The notes under the pieces were generated by a model. The model was not told the DNA's origin and made no database searches. It saw only the letters and a program-made list of their open reading frames with translations. Made by a program: the position numbers and the translations under genes. From Zygnema cylindricum (taxonomy: Eukaryota; Streptophyta; Zygnematophyceae; Zygnematales; Zygnemataceae), in assembly GCA_037447655.1 (NCBI GenBank), contig JBBHKE010001167.1, positions 250,001 to 314,000 on the forward strand: a stretch of DNA of 64,000 bases, given 5' to 3'. Positions 22,401-31,382 of this stretch are shown here, piece after piece; position 1 is the first letter of the stretch; every line of letters begins with the position of its first letter.

Positions 22401-23475
22401 GATGTGTCGTTTAATATCGAGATGTAACATTGTCAACCCACACTCAAAATCCCCTTTAAATAAATAAGGATCCGCACAACCGTACATAAGGGTCGGTGAC
22501 GCAATGGTTGGCATATTGAAAGTTGAGTTCCAAGTCCGAACCTATTCCTTCAGGTGTGTGGCATGCCAAAGTCTAATTTAGGCAGAATGTGAAAACTAGA
22601 GGCAATTTTATATTGAAAATAAACGTACATTACTAATAGGTACCGACAATTGGGATTCACGTCTTCGCGAGTATGAATTCAAATGTATAGAAACAAACAA
22701 AATTATTTTACAATTCTCTTTTGGTTTTATTAGCACATACTAATGGTTATGGAGAACTAAGAATGCATTTAAACTGCTTTTAGGATTCGAATGTCAATTT
22801 TCAACGTTACTGTTCAAAGGCAACATCGAATTTGGCGATGAAAATTCCAATATAAAAAATGGAGCCGTTAACATTTCTTTCCCGATGATATACATAGACA
22901 TCGGACATTAAGCATTATAAACCATGTATCAAATAGACAAGTCTCTACCTAAAAATAAATGTCATTTTTTGTGCGTGGAACGGTAATCTGTTGGGAATTA
23001 CTAATTCAAAACCGTATGTTAAGTTTGGTTTCGCGCTACGTCGCGTTTCACTTGGTGTATTGTACATTTGGTATTCCGTACGCCTATTTTTTCTTGCCTC
23101 GCGTTTTGGTTTCATTTTTTTAGCCTTTATTTCTTTCACTAGAACGTGGTTTCGCAATTTTTTTCCTGTGCGCCATTTCGTCCAGCTGTGTACTTTCTGG
23201 AGGTACAATACTGTACTTAATTGTTTCGTCCTTTGGGGAAGGTATCAATCAGTGTTAATGATTGGTGTGTTGGTCGGTTTCATCGATAAGAGAAAATGAG
23301 TGATCGGTTAGAGTTGGTTAAGAGTTCAACAGACAAAAGGTACTTTTGCATGTAACCGAAACTTTAGTCTTCTAACTTTGATATTAGCGATGATTATCCG
23401 AACTACTTTCAGAGCATTCGTATGTAAAAAAATGAAATCGTCACATTAGATTGTGACGGATATAGATGTGGGTGT
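22401..23475. other. No gene recognised
   Basis: About 1.1 kb without coding similarity or matches to the LTR families. A short stretch near 22485-22570 vaguely resembles tRNA promoter boxes but does not fold. A 7-bp inverted repeat CGTCACA / TGTGACG lies at 23439-23445 and 23452-23458, next to the MITE-like sequence. Confidence 0.4.
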
Positions 23476-23537
23476 AATTTGTGACGGTTGTAGACGACTA
23501 CAAAACTGGGGACAATTTATGACGTTTACAAAAAAAC

Positions 23538-24422
23538 TGAAATTCTGTGGTCTCCATTGACCCACAGAATGAGCAGCCTATGTAAAGCCTCTAGGATAAT
23601 ATTTTCCCCTTCTACTTTCCCGCTGAATAAGCGCCGCCCAGGCACACAAATATTCTGACCACTCTCACCCTTGTGAGGACAAGACTCCCCTGAGTCAAAC
23701 GCAAAAAGAATCACTGAATTTGCTCACCCGAGCAGTAAGTTATGGCTGGTCAAAGATGACCATTATAGTTACAAGCTCTCTTAGAGAGAGAGGTACCTAA
23801 ATATTACTAAGTCTCGGTCTGCCTACTCACGACTACCTACTATTAAACCCTAGTCCAATAGGAACACTATAAAGTACAAGAAGGTACAATGGGCGATGTA
23901 CTTATTGTACAACTATTGTACGACAAGGTCTACAAGGTGACACCTGTTATATCGGAAGCCATGGTTCCTCCTCCCATCTTCTCCAGTATCAAATAATGTG
24001 GCGCCACGTGGCACCGCGTGACGCTATATCCGTATGCCGCCTAAAAGTTCACTTCGCGTGGCGGCTATAATGCCGGCCGTCCGATCAAAACATATTTTAC
24101 ACGGTTCAGATTCGCGTACATGCAGAAATTGCTCATTTTGGTTAGTCTGCTGTTAATTAGCTGTTTCGTAAATGTTTATATAATAATGAAACCCGTCACG
24201 TGTATCGTTTTGTAACGCCTTAATGGTTAAGGCGTTAGGCTTTAAAGAATCTAGAGGTTCAAACCTAGAACTAGGCATCATTTTAGCCGAAAATACCCTT
24301 AACTGCAAAAACTGCCACTTTCTAAATATGGCGGCAGCCATGGCGCGCCTTTGATCCTTACTCTCTTTCTTTAAAACAAAAGTAAAATAGGGAAGTGAAC
24401 TATTAATTACCTCTTTTCAACA
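23538..24422 (-). repeat. 3' LTR of copia A
   Basis: 885 bp. On the element strand it runs TGTTGAAAAGAGG to GAATTTCA. An inverted TTGACC repeat is at 23748-23761, TGCTCACCCGAGCA at 23721-23734 and GACTCCCCTGAGTC at 23683-23696. Next to AAAAC at 23533-23537. Confidence 0.95.
24214..24280 (+). other. tRNA-like module, antisense within the copia A 3' LTR
   Basis: Read on the plus strand (opposite to the element) it holds TAATGGTTAAGG (24221-24232), like the A box and D arm of Ser/Leu tRNAs, and GGTTCAAACC (24256-24265), a perfect B box, 33 bp apart as in tRNA genes. The acceptor stem does not pair well, so it is not called as a tRNA gene. The 5' LTR has the same at 29528-29594. Confidence 0.6.
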
Positions 24423-24430
24423 CTCCCCTT
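24423..24430 (-). other. Polypurine tract of copia A
   Basis: AAGGGGAG on the element strand, directly before the 3' LTR. Confidence 0.85.
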
Positions 24431-24587
24431 AATTCCTAGTCACTTTTCAATTTTAATCCACAGTTTTCTCTACAATAAATCAACTTAGGGGAAGGCACTG
24501 CTTTTGTCATCATGTCTGCAATCATTTCTCTATCAGTTTTATGAACCAGTTTAATAATTTTATTTTCTACCTTCTCTCTGACAAAGC

Positions 24588-27500
24588 TTAGTCTATATCC
24601 ATATGCTTAGCTTTGAAGTGATGTTTCGGATTAGCTGTAATCGAGATAGCAGCTTGATTATCACAAAAAACATTTTGAGTTCCAGACTTCATGAACCCAA
24701 GTTCTTCAAGAAGAGATTTAACCCACATTAATTCTTTGGTGGCAGCACAGGAAGCCATGTATTCAGCCTCCATAGTGGACTGAGCAACTACTTTTTGTTG
24801 CTTGCTACTCCAACAACATGCACCGGATCCAATTTGCAACACATATCCAGTCGTACACCTCCTTAAAGGCACATCTCCATAACTGGCATCACTCCAAGTG
24901 GTGATGTCAGTGTGCTCCCCTCCCAAATGCAACCATAATTCCCTTGTCCCCACCAGATACCTCATCACCCTTTTTGCAGCCTCCCAATCTCTCTTTCTTG
25001 GTTCATTTAGATTTCTACTAAGGACACCTACAGCTGCAGCTATATCCGGACGGGTACAGTTTATAAAATAAATTAAACTGCCTACAATATGCCGATAAGG
25101 GATATTTTCCATAAATTTTCTTTCTATCTCGTCCATCTCATCATTAATGATGAATATTCCACCCTCTTCACTCCCCTCACTCACTTTCTTCAAATCCATG
25201 GGAGTAGTACATCCGTTTGCTTTCTCCATTTGAAATTTTTCTAGCATATTACCGATTGCTTCTTTTTGAGTGAGTCTTATAATTCTATTCACTCTATCTC
25301 TCTCCATCTGAATTCCCAAAATGTACTTTGCTTCGCCAAGATCTTTCATATCAAAACTGCTTCTAAGATCCCGTTTTAGTTTGTTAATTTTATCTAAGGA
25401 CTTGCTTAAGACCAACAAATCATCCACATAAATAGCAATAAATATCACTCCATTCTCATCCTCAAATAAATATATAGAGTGATCTGAACTAATTCTGATA
25501 TACCCCAAACTGGTCAGAAATTCGTCGAGCTTTATATTCCACTGTCGCAGGGCTTGCTTAAGCCCATAGAGTGATTTTATCAGTTTGCAAACTTTGTTTT
25601 CTTCCCCACTTTCCACGAATCCTTCCGGTTGCCTCATGTAAATTTCTTCTTCCAACTCTCCGTGCAAAAAGGCAGTTTTAATATCCATCTCGTGGATTTC
25701 CATATCCTCTGCTGCGGCTATACTTAAAAGGACTCTAACAGAAGGAAATCTGACTACAGGTGCAAAGGTTTCTTCGTAGTCTATCCCCTCTTTCTGTGTA
25801 TAAGCTTTTGCAACTAACCTAGCTTTGTACCTCTCAATGGTATTATCCGGGTTTAATTTAAGTTTAAACACCCACTTACATCCGATCCGTTTTCGGTCCG
25901 GTGGACAATCTACCAACTCCCATGTATTGGTTTCCATGATAGAGGCCATTTCTTCATTTATAGCTGTGATCCACCGGCTACTTTCTGGAGTGTTTATGGC
26001 CTCTAAGTATGTTTGAGGTTCATCTGGGTGAGATATCTTTGTGAGTTGGTTATTTACTTGTCTTTCTTGAAGTCGTTTACTACTTCTTCTTCCCCCTTCA
26101 AAATCGGACGCTGGTATGGAAGGCATCCTTGGGTTTCGTTTTGGGAAATTTTCAGCTTCCCTATCTTCCAATTCCGGTGTCTCATCAAGTTCCTCATCGG
26201 TTTCCACTTCGTATTGTGGCGTTTCCTCGGATGTTGTCCTTTCCTCCTTCTCCTTTGGTAGATCTGCAGATTTTTCTTTTTCTCCCTCTTCCTTCTCTTC
26301 ATTTTCAAAGTCAAAGTCAGAAAACTGATCCGTTTCAAATCTGATTTTGACTTGTTTATTATATTTGAATGGATCAATGGACTTCTCTTCATTCATCACC
26401 ACTATGTGTTTTACCAAAATTATATCTCTCTTTTTCAAGTCATACACTCGGTATCCTTTTGTGCTCTCATCATATCCTACAAGATATCCTGGTTTCCCTC
26501 TTCCCTCTAACTTCCATTTAGTCTTATCGGAATCCAAACTGTAGACTTGACTTCCGAACACTCTCAAACTAGACAAATCAGGCTTTCTTCCTGTCCACCT
26601 CTCATACGGAGTTTCCTCCTTATTTGCTGAAGTTAGGACTCTATTTTTGATGAAATTAGCATAGTTCATAGACTCAGCCCAAAACTGCAGCCCTTTCCTC
26701 TTATCACTTAACATACTTCTGGACATATCTCCTAAAGTTCTATTCACTCTTTCTGCTACTCCATTTTGTTCCGGATTATAGGGAACAGTTTTCTCATGAT
26801 GAATTCCTTCTTCATTAAGATTTTCTTCAAAATCCCTTGAGGTGTATTCTTTCCCATTATCACTTCTTATCTCTTTTATTGAGGTTTCATGTAGCTTTTC
26901 ACTCCATACTTTATACTCTTTGAAACATCTTAATACCTCTGACTTATGTCTGAGAAAGTATACATTCGTGTATCTAGACCAATCATCTGTGATAGTTAAC
27001 ATCCATCTTTTCCCCCCATGTGAGGCATACCTAGCAGGTCCCCAAACATCAGTGTGAACTAGATCTAATACTTTCTCTCTCCTAAATGTGGTTGCCTTTG
27101 GAAATGGAAGTCTATGAATCTTCCCTTGGGCACATCCACTACAATCATCAAAGGTCTCATCATCTTCAAAAGTAATACCCTCCACTATTCCATTTTTCTT
27201 CATTTTCTTTAATCTATCTAGATGCACATGCCCCAACCTTTTATGCCAAAGCATCATCTCACTTGCACACGAGTAGAGAACACTCTTTTCATTGCAAAGT
27301 ACAATTCTGAACATTCCTTGACTGCCCTTCTCAGCTATGAAATAATCCTCATTATCAAAGCTTGCTGTGAAGATTCCTTTCCTTGTTCCTGTTTCAAACT
27401 CCTTTTCATCTAGGACAGCTGTTGAGACTAGGTTCTTGCTAAGTTGTGGAATGTAAAGAACGTCTGAGAGTGTTACAATTGAGGCCTTTCCATCAACTAG

Positions 27501-28871
27501 AACCTTCAAGTCAACAGTTCCAACAAGACTTGTGGTTTCTACTCTACCATCTCCGTACTCTATCTCAACTGTTGGGATCTTTCTCAGTTTAGTGAACCAC
27601 CGCTTATCTTTGCACATATGCATTGAAGCCCCTGAGTCTATGATCCACCCATCCTCGGGTGGATCCCTCTTACCTCCGAAAGCACACTTTTGTCTCCGTG
27701 GAATGTCGACATGCTTTTCAGTGTTTTTCGGATTAAGGAGAAGCTCCTCAAGCTCCTCTTCAGGTTCAGTTTTTTCTTCCACTTCCTCATCAAGAATTTG
27801 AGTCAGGAAAGCCTTTTTCTTTCCTCCGTCCTTTGAGGTTCCTTGACCATCTTTCAGTCGAAGATCAGGAAGTCTGACACAATCTGCCATATAGTGTCCC
27901 GGTTTCTTGCAGAAGTGACATAATCCTCCTCGAGAAGCTCCTCTCCCCTGTCTATCAAATCTGCCACCTCCTTGTCCTCTTCCACCAAAGTTTCGATAAG
28001 GATCTTTCCCTCTCTCCTCATCACGCTTCCGCCAATCAGCTCCTGCAGACAATGCTTGAACACTTGGACTCCCTCTCCTAAGCTCTATGGTGCTTTCTTT
28101 CACTAAAATCATTCCCACAGTGTCATCCCAATTCCAATTGCTATCTCCTATGTCCTGCAATCGGTTAATGATATTCTCATACTCTTTAGGTAGTTTCATC
28201 ATTAATGTGTTCACTCTTTGTCTCTCAGACCATAAGTTACCTACACTCTCTAACTCTCCAAACAATGCTCCTAAATCTTTGCAATAATTATCCATACTTC
28301 CTCCCTTATAAGTATAAGCTGCAATCTTATTTTCTGCCAACTGTTGCTGCTGCAATGATCCGCTCTTATATTTGTTAACTAGTGATATCCAAATCTGAGA
28401 TGAAGACTTGACATGCATAAGAGGAATGGCAATGCCCTTTGCTACACTTTTAAGAATTAAGAGCTTAGCAACCTTGTCTTTGTAGTTCCACTTTTCATAC
28501 TCTGATCTTTCGGTCTGAACCCTTGTCGTTGTTGTTGGTGGTGTTGCTGCCGGTATCGCCTTCGGCAATGGTGTTACTTGAGTTGCAACTCCTTCCTTTA
28601 CTCCTTTCATGACAATCTCTTCTCCTTCCTCATCTTCATCCTCGGTGATGGTGGCAGCTGTTCTACCAACTGTAGAGGCGGAGGTGCCAGAAAAACGTGT
28701 CCCTCCAAACCCAGGTGGAGGTGGGCATCGAATTTGTCCAGACACTATGCCCCATAAATGCTTCTCAAATAGTTCTCCCTCCATCATCATTTCCCAATAA
28801 AGAAAGTCTGATCCATCAACTATGGGCACCCTAGAGGGTGGGCCCATAACCTGAAATTTTGTGGTCTCCAT
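24588..28871 (-). CDS. Copia A Gag-Pol polyprotein, 1427 codons
   Basis: A complete copia polyprotein in one frame. Approximate residues: UBN2-type Gag 1-290; CCHC knuckle CHFCKKPGHYMADC 316-329; protease DSGASMHMC near 410; pre-integrase HHCC region (LWHKRLGHVHLDRL ... CSGCAQGK) 541-580; integrase acidic residues in HTDVWGP (605), RSDNGKEY (670) and NPEQNGVAERVNR (703); a Glu/Lys-rich linker 850-960; RT from about 1000 with TAFLHGELEEE and YVDDLLVLSK (1146); RNase H with SDASYGD (1328), STMEAEYMA (1369) and CDNQAAISI (1407). The start ATG is in the 5' LTR; residue 9, Met of VMGPP, lies in the primer site and is the alternative start. A one-base deletion after KHMDI ends the frame early; about 50 more codons (RLSFVREKVENK ... 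CGLKLKSD) follow in the next frame to 24436. Confidence 0.95.
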   Translation of the reverse strand: METTKFQVMGPPSRVPIVDGSDFLYWEMMMEGELFEKHLWGIVSGQIRCPPPPGFGGTRFSGTSASTVGRTAATITEDEDEEGEEIVMKGVKEGVATQVTPLPKAIPAATPPTTTTRVQTERSEYEKWNYKDKVAKLLILKSVAKGIAIPLMHVKSSSQIWISLVNKYKSGSLQQQQLAENKIAAYTYKGGSMDNYCKDLGALFGELESVGNLWSERQRVNTLMMKLPKEYENIINRLQDIGDSNWNWDDTVGMILVKESTIELRRGSPSVQALSAGADWRKRDEERGKDPYRNFGGRGQGGGRFDRQGRGASRGGLCHFCKKPGHYMADCVRLPDLRLKDGQGTSKDGGKKKAFLTQILDEEVEEKTEPEEELEELLLNPKNTEKHVDIPRRQKCAFGGKRDPPEDGWIIDSGASMHMCKDKRWFTKLRKIPTVEIEYGDGRVETTSLVGTVDLKVLVDGKASIVTLSDVLYIPQLSKNLVSTAVLDEKEFETGTRKGIFTASFDNEDYFIAEKGSQGMFRIVLCNEKSVLYSCASEMMLWHKRLGHVHLDRLKKMKKNGIVEGITFEDDETFDDCSGCAQGKIHRLPFPKATTFRREKVLDLVHTDVWGPARYASHGGKRWMLTITDDWSRYTNVYFLRHKSEVLRCFKEYKVWSEKLHETSIKEIRSDNGKEYTSRDFEENLNEEGIHHEKTVPYNPEQNGVAERVNRTLGDMSRSMLSDKRKGLQFWAESMNYANFIKNRVLTSANKEETPYERWTGRKPDLSSLRVFGSQVYSLDSDKTKWKLEGRGKPGYLVGYDESTKGYRVYDLKKRDIILVKHIVVMNEEKSIDPFKYNKQVKIRFETDQFSDFDFENEEKEEGEKEKSADLPKEKEERTTSEETPQYEVETDEELDETPELEDREAENFPKRNPRMPSIPASDFEGGRRSSKRLQERQVNNQLTKISHPDEPQTYLEAINTPESSRWITAINEEMASIMETNTWELVDCPPDRKRIGCKWVFKLKLNPDNTIERYKARLVAKAYTQKEGIDYEETFAPVVRFPSVRVLLSIAAAEDMEIHEMDIKTAFLHGELEEEIYMRQPEGFVESGEENKVCKLIKSLYGLKQALRQWNIKLDEFLTSLGYIRISSDHSIYLFEDENGVIFIAIYVDDLLVLSKSLDKINKLKRDLRSSFDMKDLGEAKYILGIQMERDRVNRIIRLTQKEAIGNMLEKFQMEKANGCTTPMDLKKVSEGSEEGGIFIINDEMDEIERKFMENIPYRHIVGSLIYFINCTRPDIAAAVGVLSRNLNEPRKRDWEAAKRVMRYLVGTRELWLHLGGEHTDITTWSDASYGDVPLRRCTTGYVLQIGSGACCWSSKQQKVVAQSTMEAEYMASCAATKELMWVKSLLEELGFMKSGTQNVFCDNQAAISITANPKHHFKAKHMDID
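28837..28851 (-). other. Primer-binding site of copia A, half initiator tRNA-Met type
   Basis: On the element strand GGTTATGGGCCCACC, directly after the LTR end TTTCA. It complements the anticodon stem-loop of initiator tRNA-Met over 15 bases, the ATG facing the CAU anticodon. Drosophila copia and Ty5 prime with a cleaved half of this tRNA. Confidence 0.85.
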
Positions 28872-29735
28872 TGACCCACAGAATGAGCAGCCTATGTAAA
28901 GCCTCTAGGATAATATTTGCCCCTTCTACTTTCCCGCTGAATAAGCGCCGCCCAGGCACACAAATATTCTGACCACTCCCACCCTTGTGAGGACAAGACT
29001 CCCCTGAGTCAAACGCAAAAAGAATCACTGAATTTGCTCACCCGAGCAGTAAGTTATGGCTGGTCAAAGATGACCTTTATAGTTACAAGCTCTCTTAGAG
29101 AGAGAGGTACCTAAATATTACTAAGTCTCGGTCTGCCTACTCACGACTTCCTACTATTAAACCCTAGTCCAATAGGAACACTATAAAGTACAAGAAGGTA
29201 CAATGGGCGATGTACTTATTGTACAACTATTGTACGACAAGGTCTACAAGGTGACACCTGTTATATCGGAAGCCATGGTTCCTCCTCCCATCTTCTCCGG
29301 TATCAAATAATGTGGCGCCACGTGGCACCGCGTGACGCTATATCCGTATGCCGCCGAAAAGCTCACTTCGCGTGGCGGCTATAATGCCGGCCGTCCGATC
29401 AAAACATATTTTACACGGTTCAGATTCGCGTACATGCAGAAATTGCTCATTTTGGTTAGTCTGCTGTTAATTAGCTGTTTCGTAAATGTTTATATAATAA
29501 TGAAACCCGTCACGTGTATCGTTTTGTAACGCCTTAATGGTTAAGGCGTTAGACTTTAAAGAATTTAAAGGTTCAAACCTAGAACTAGGCATCATTTTAG
29601 CCGAAATACCCTTAACTGCAAAAACTGCCACTTTCTAAATATGGCGGCAGCCATGGCGCGCCTTTGATCCTTACTCTCTTTCTTTAAAACAAAACTAAAA
29701 TAGGGAAGTGAACTATTAATTACCTCTTTTCAACA
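28852..29735 (-). repeat. 5' LTR of copia A
   Basis: 884 bp, element strand TGTTGAAAAGAGG to AAATTTCA, next to AAAAC at 29736-29740. It contains the Gag start codon 20 bases before its end (28869-28871). Confidence 0.95.
28997..29235 (-). promoter_or_regulatory. Promoter and leader module of the copia A 5' LTR
   Basis: In element order: five GTAC cores within 48 bp (29235 to 29188), the core known from plant copper-response elements bound by SBP-domain factors; a CCAAT-like ATTGG near 29170; a TATA-like CTATAAAG overlapping an inverted repeat of the WRKY-type W-box core, GGTCATCTTTGACC (29075-29062); then inverted repeats TGCTCGGGTGAGCA (29048-29035) and GACTCAGGGGAGTC (29010-28997). A G-box, CCACGTGGC, lies further upstream near 29317-29325. 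The modules recur in the other LTRs of the group; their functions are inferred. Confidence 0.55.
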
Positions 29736-30029
29736 AAAACGACGGTTGTAGACATCAAGCTACTTGTGATATTGTAGATGTTTAGCGATTGTGACATTTT
29801 GATGTCACGCTCAAATTATGACGGCGTCCACGTCACAAATTCTAAAACTTTCCTCCATGGTATCCCGATTTTGATTTTTAGTCTTTTTCCACTCTACTTG
29901 CCATCAAAATACGCCCAAAGATGGTAAAAAAAATTGTTTTAAGAAACCTTTCATTTGATACCTTTTGAAAATTATCGGTATTAACGTTTTTCATTGCAAG
30001 TATTTTAAGATAGACGCGATAGTAGGAGA

Positions 30030-30050
30030 GGGAGAGAGAGAGAGAGAGAG
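30030..30050. repeat. GA microsatellite
   Basis: About ten GA units in the flank of copia A. No further feature is seen in 29842-30110. Confidence 0.9.
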
Positions 30051-30110
30051 GCGTTTTAACAGACTTTGCTTTTGCGAAATGGTGTTCGTTGCTCGAGAGA
30101 CTCTCCACAG

Positions 30111-30197
30111 CCTCTATACAGAAAAAAGCCAACGGAAAAAAATCACGCACAGGGCCTCTATACAGAAAAAAGCCCACGGAAAAAAATCACGCACAGG
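30111..30197 (+). repeat. Tandem duplication of a 44-bp unit
   Basis: Two copies (30111-30154 and 30155-30197) starting CCTCTATACAG and ending CACGCACAGG differ at one base plus one terminal base. The three overlapping short frames here simply reflect this repeat. Confidence 0.9.
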
Positions 30198-30299
30198 TTG
30201 GAACGTGTACTGGGTTTTTTTTTGGTACTTCGTGCACAAAAATTGTCAAAAACTTCCGACACGTGCGGCTACATCTGTCTATTTGCTCACCTCGTGGAA

Positions 30300-30760
30300 C
30301 TATTGAAAATCACCTTGCCAATACTTTGGTAATCAAATTGCCAAATGATTAGGAAAACATTGTTAATAGGGTTTAGAATTTGTTCGATCATCATTCGATG
30401 TACAACTCCATTTTTGGGATGATTTTGGTTCGGGAAAGCGCAATCGAGATTCAAATAGGAGGAAAAAGTGGTCAAGCCTTGGGTGCTGGAAATGACTGGA
30501 GGACACATGATTTCAAGAAACCTTATGGAAACTTTGGAGGAGGACGGACAAGAAATCAATCAGCTTGATCCGAATCTAAGCCTCCAAAAGACTCTGCCAT
30601 TTTTGTAAGAAGCAAGGAAATCAAATGGCGGAGTGCACTAGGTTGACAAAGATGAGATTTATGTTGATTTGAGGCAGTTGGTGCCACTAAAGAAGATGAA
30701 GAAGCACCGACAGTTGCCATGATAATCAATTGTGCAAAGAGGAAACTCTCACGAAATCCC
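30300..30760 (+). pseudogene. Copia Gag remnant (C-like)
   Basis: Reads IKLPND-ENIVNRV, then GMILVRESAIEIQIGGKSGQ, and a knuckle region near 30590-30640 in which C-x2-C and the last Cys are visible (CHFCKKQGNQMAEC, the His replaced by Asn). It closely follows 44930-45240 of element C. Frames are short (best 30380-30568). The N-terminal half is missing. Confidence 0.75.
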
Positions 30761-31382
30761 ACAAACAACCAACTTCACAATAGAGCCCCAAACAAACCAG
30801 ACACACCCTAGGTCTGCAAATTTTTCACAATATAAAATATACACCAAAGAAACCACATGCAAAATTTCACATTTTCGGTTGTTAGTAATTTTTGGGAAAT
30901 GTGACATTATTAGAATTTTTGGGAAAATACTATTTGTTAAATGTATTTTTAATGGGAAACTTTGGGATTTGATTATTAAAGGAAGAAAAATAAAAATAAA
31001 AAATTGAAATGTAGATTTGTTATAATGAGGTAGGAATTATTTGATTTGGGAAATATTATTAGTGTGATCCTTTAGTTTTAATTTTTTAGTTAAATTTGAT
31101 AGAATTTTGGGAATGTAGATCTGGATTTAGATATTGGAAGGAATTATTTTTGTTGTAATTGAAAAAATGAAAATATATATATATATATTATGTATTATGA
31201 AATTTGGATGGTATATGGAGGCAGCGGAAGCGTTGGTGGAACAAGTGAGAGTTTGGTAGGAGACATTTGGCGGATTCAGATGGAGGAGGCAGCAGGAGGT
31301 GACAGCTGATGACGTAGATCTATGGAGTGTGACAGATGATGACGTGGCGTCATGGATGCACGAAACTAAATTTTCGGGGGAG
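30761..31382 (+). other. AT-rich non-coding end of a J-type element with polypurine tract
   Basis: No protein is recognised. An AT-rich block includes an (AT)n run near 31165-31185. The last bases, TTTTCGGGGGAG (to 31382), form a purine tract directly before the J LTR, so this is probably the 3' internal region of the element that owns the LTR. The repeats GATGACGTAGATC and GATGATGACGTGGCG lie near 31305 and 31335. Confidence 0.5.

Larger units (their letters stand above)
23538..29735 (-). mobile_element. Nearly intact Ty1/copia retrotransposon A
   Basis: 6198 bp flanked by AAAAC (23533-23537 and 29736-29740), with LTRs of 885 and 884 bp that differ at roughly a dozen positions. One 1427-codon frame covers Gag to RNase H, and only a one-base deletion near 24590 prevents it from reading to its natural end at 24436. 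Primer site and polypurine tract are present. It is the best-preserved element here and may have been active recently or supplied proteins to the defective relatives around it. Confidence 0.96.
23476..29841. repeat. MITE-like palindromic element, split by copia A
   Basis: AATTTGTGACG (23476-23486) is matched by its exact reverse complement CGTCACAAATT (29831-29841). With copia A and one AAAAC copy removed, the element is about 163 bp. It contains further TGTGAC/GTCACA units and GACGGTTGTAGAC twice. Short length, terminal inverted repeats and lack of coding fit a miniature DNA transposon, but no target duplication is obvious. Confidence 0.4.

Noticed and set aside
22480-22575. Possible SINE or tRNA-derived sequence (GACGCAATGGTTGGC with GAGTTCCAAGTCC)
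   Set aside because: The B-box likeness is weak, no arms fold, and there is no poly-A or second copy.
24214-24280. True tRNA-Ser or tRNA-Leu gene
   Set aside because: A and B boxes are good but acceptor and anticodon stems do not pair, and the sequence is part of an LTR present in both LTRs of copia A. Kept only as a tRNA-like module.
30066-30352. Overlapping frames of 87-113 codons with repeated peptide
   Set aside because: They arise from the 44-bp tandem duplication and the GA tract; no codon preference or homology.
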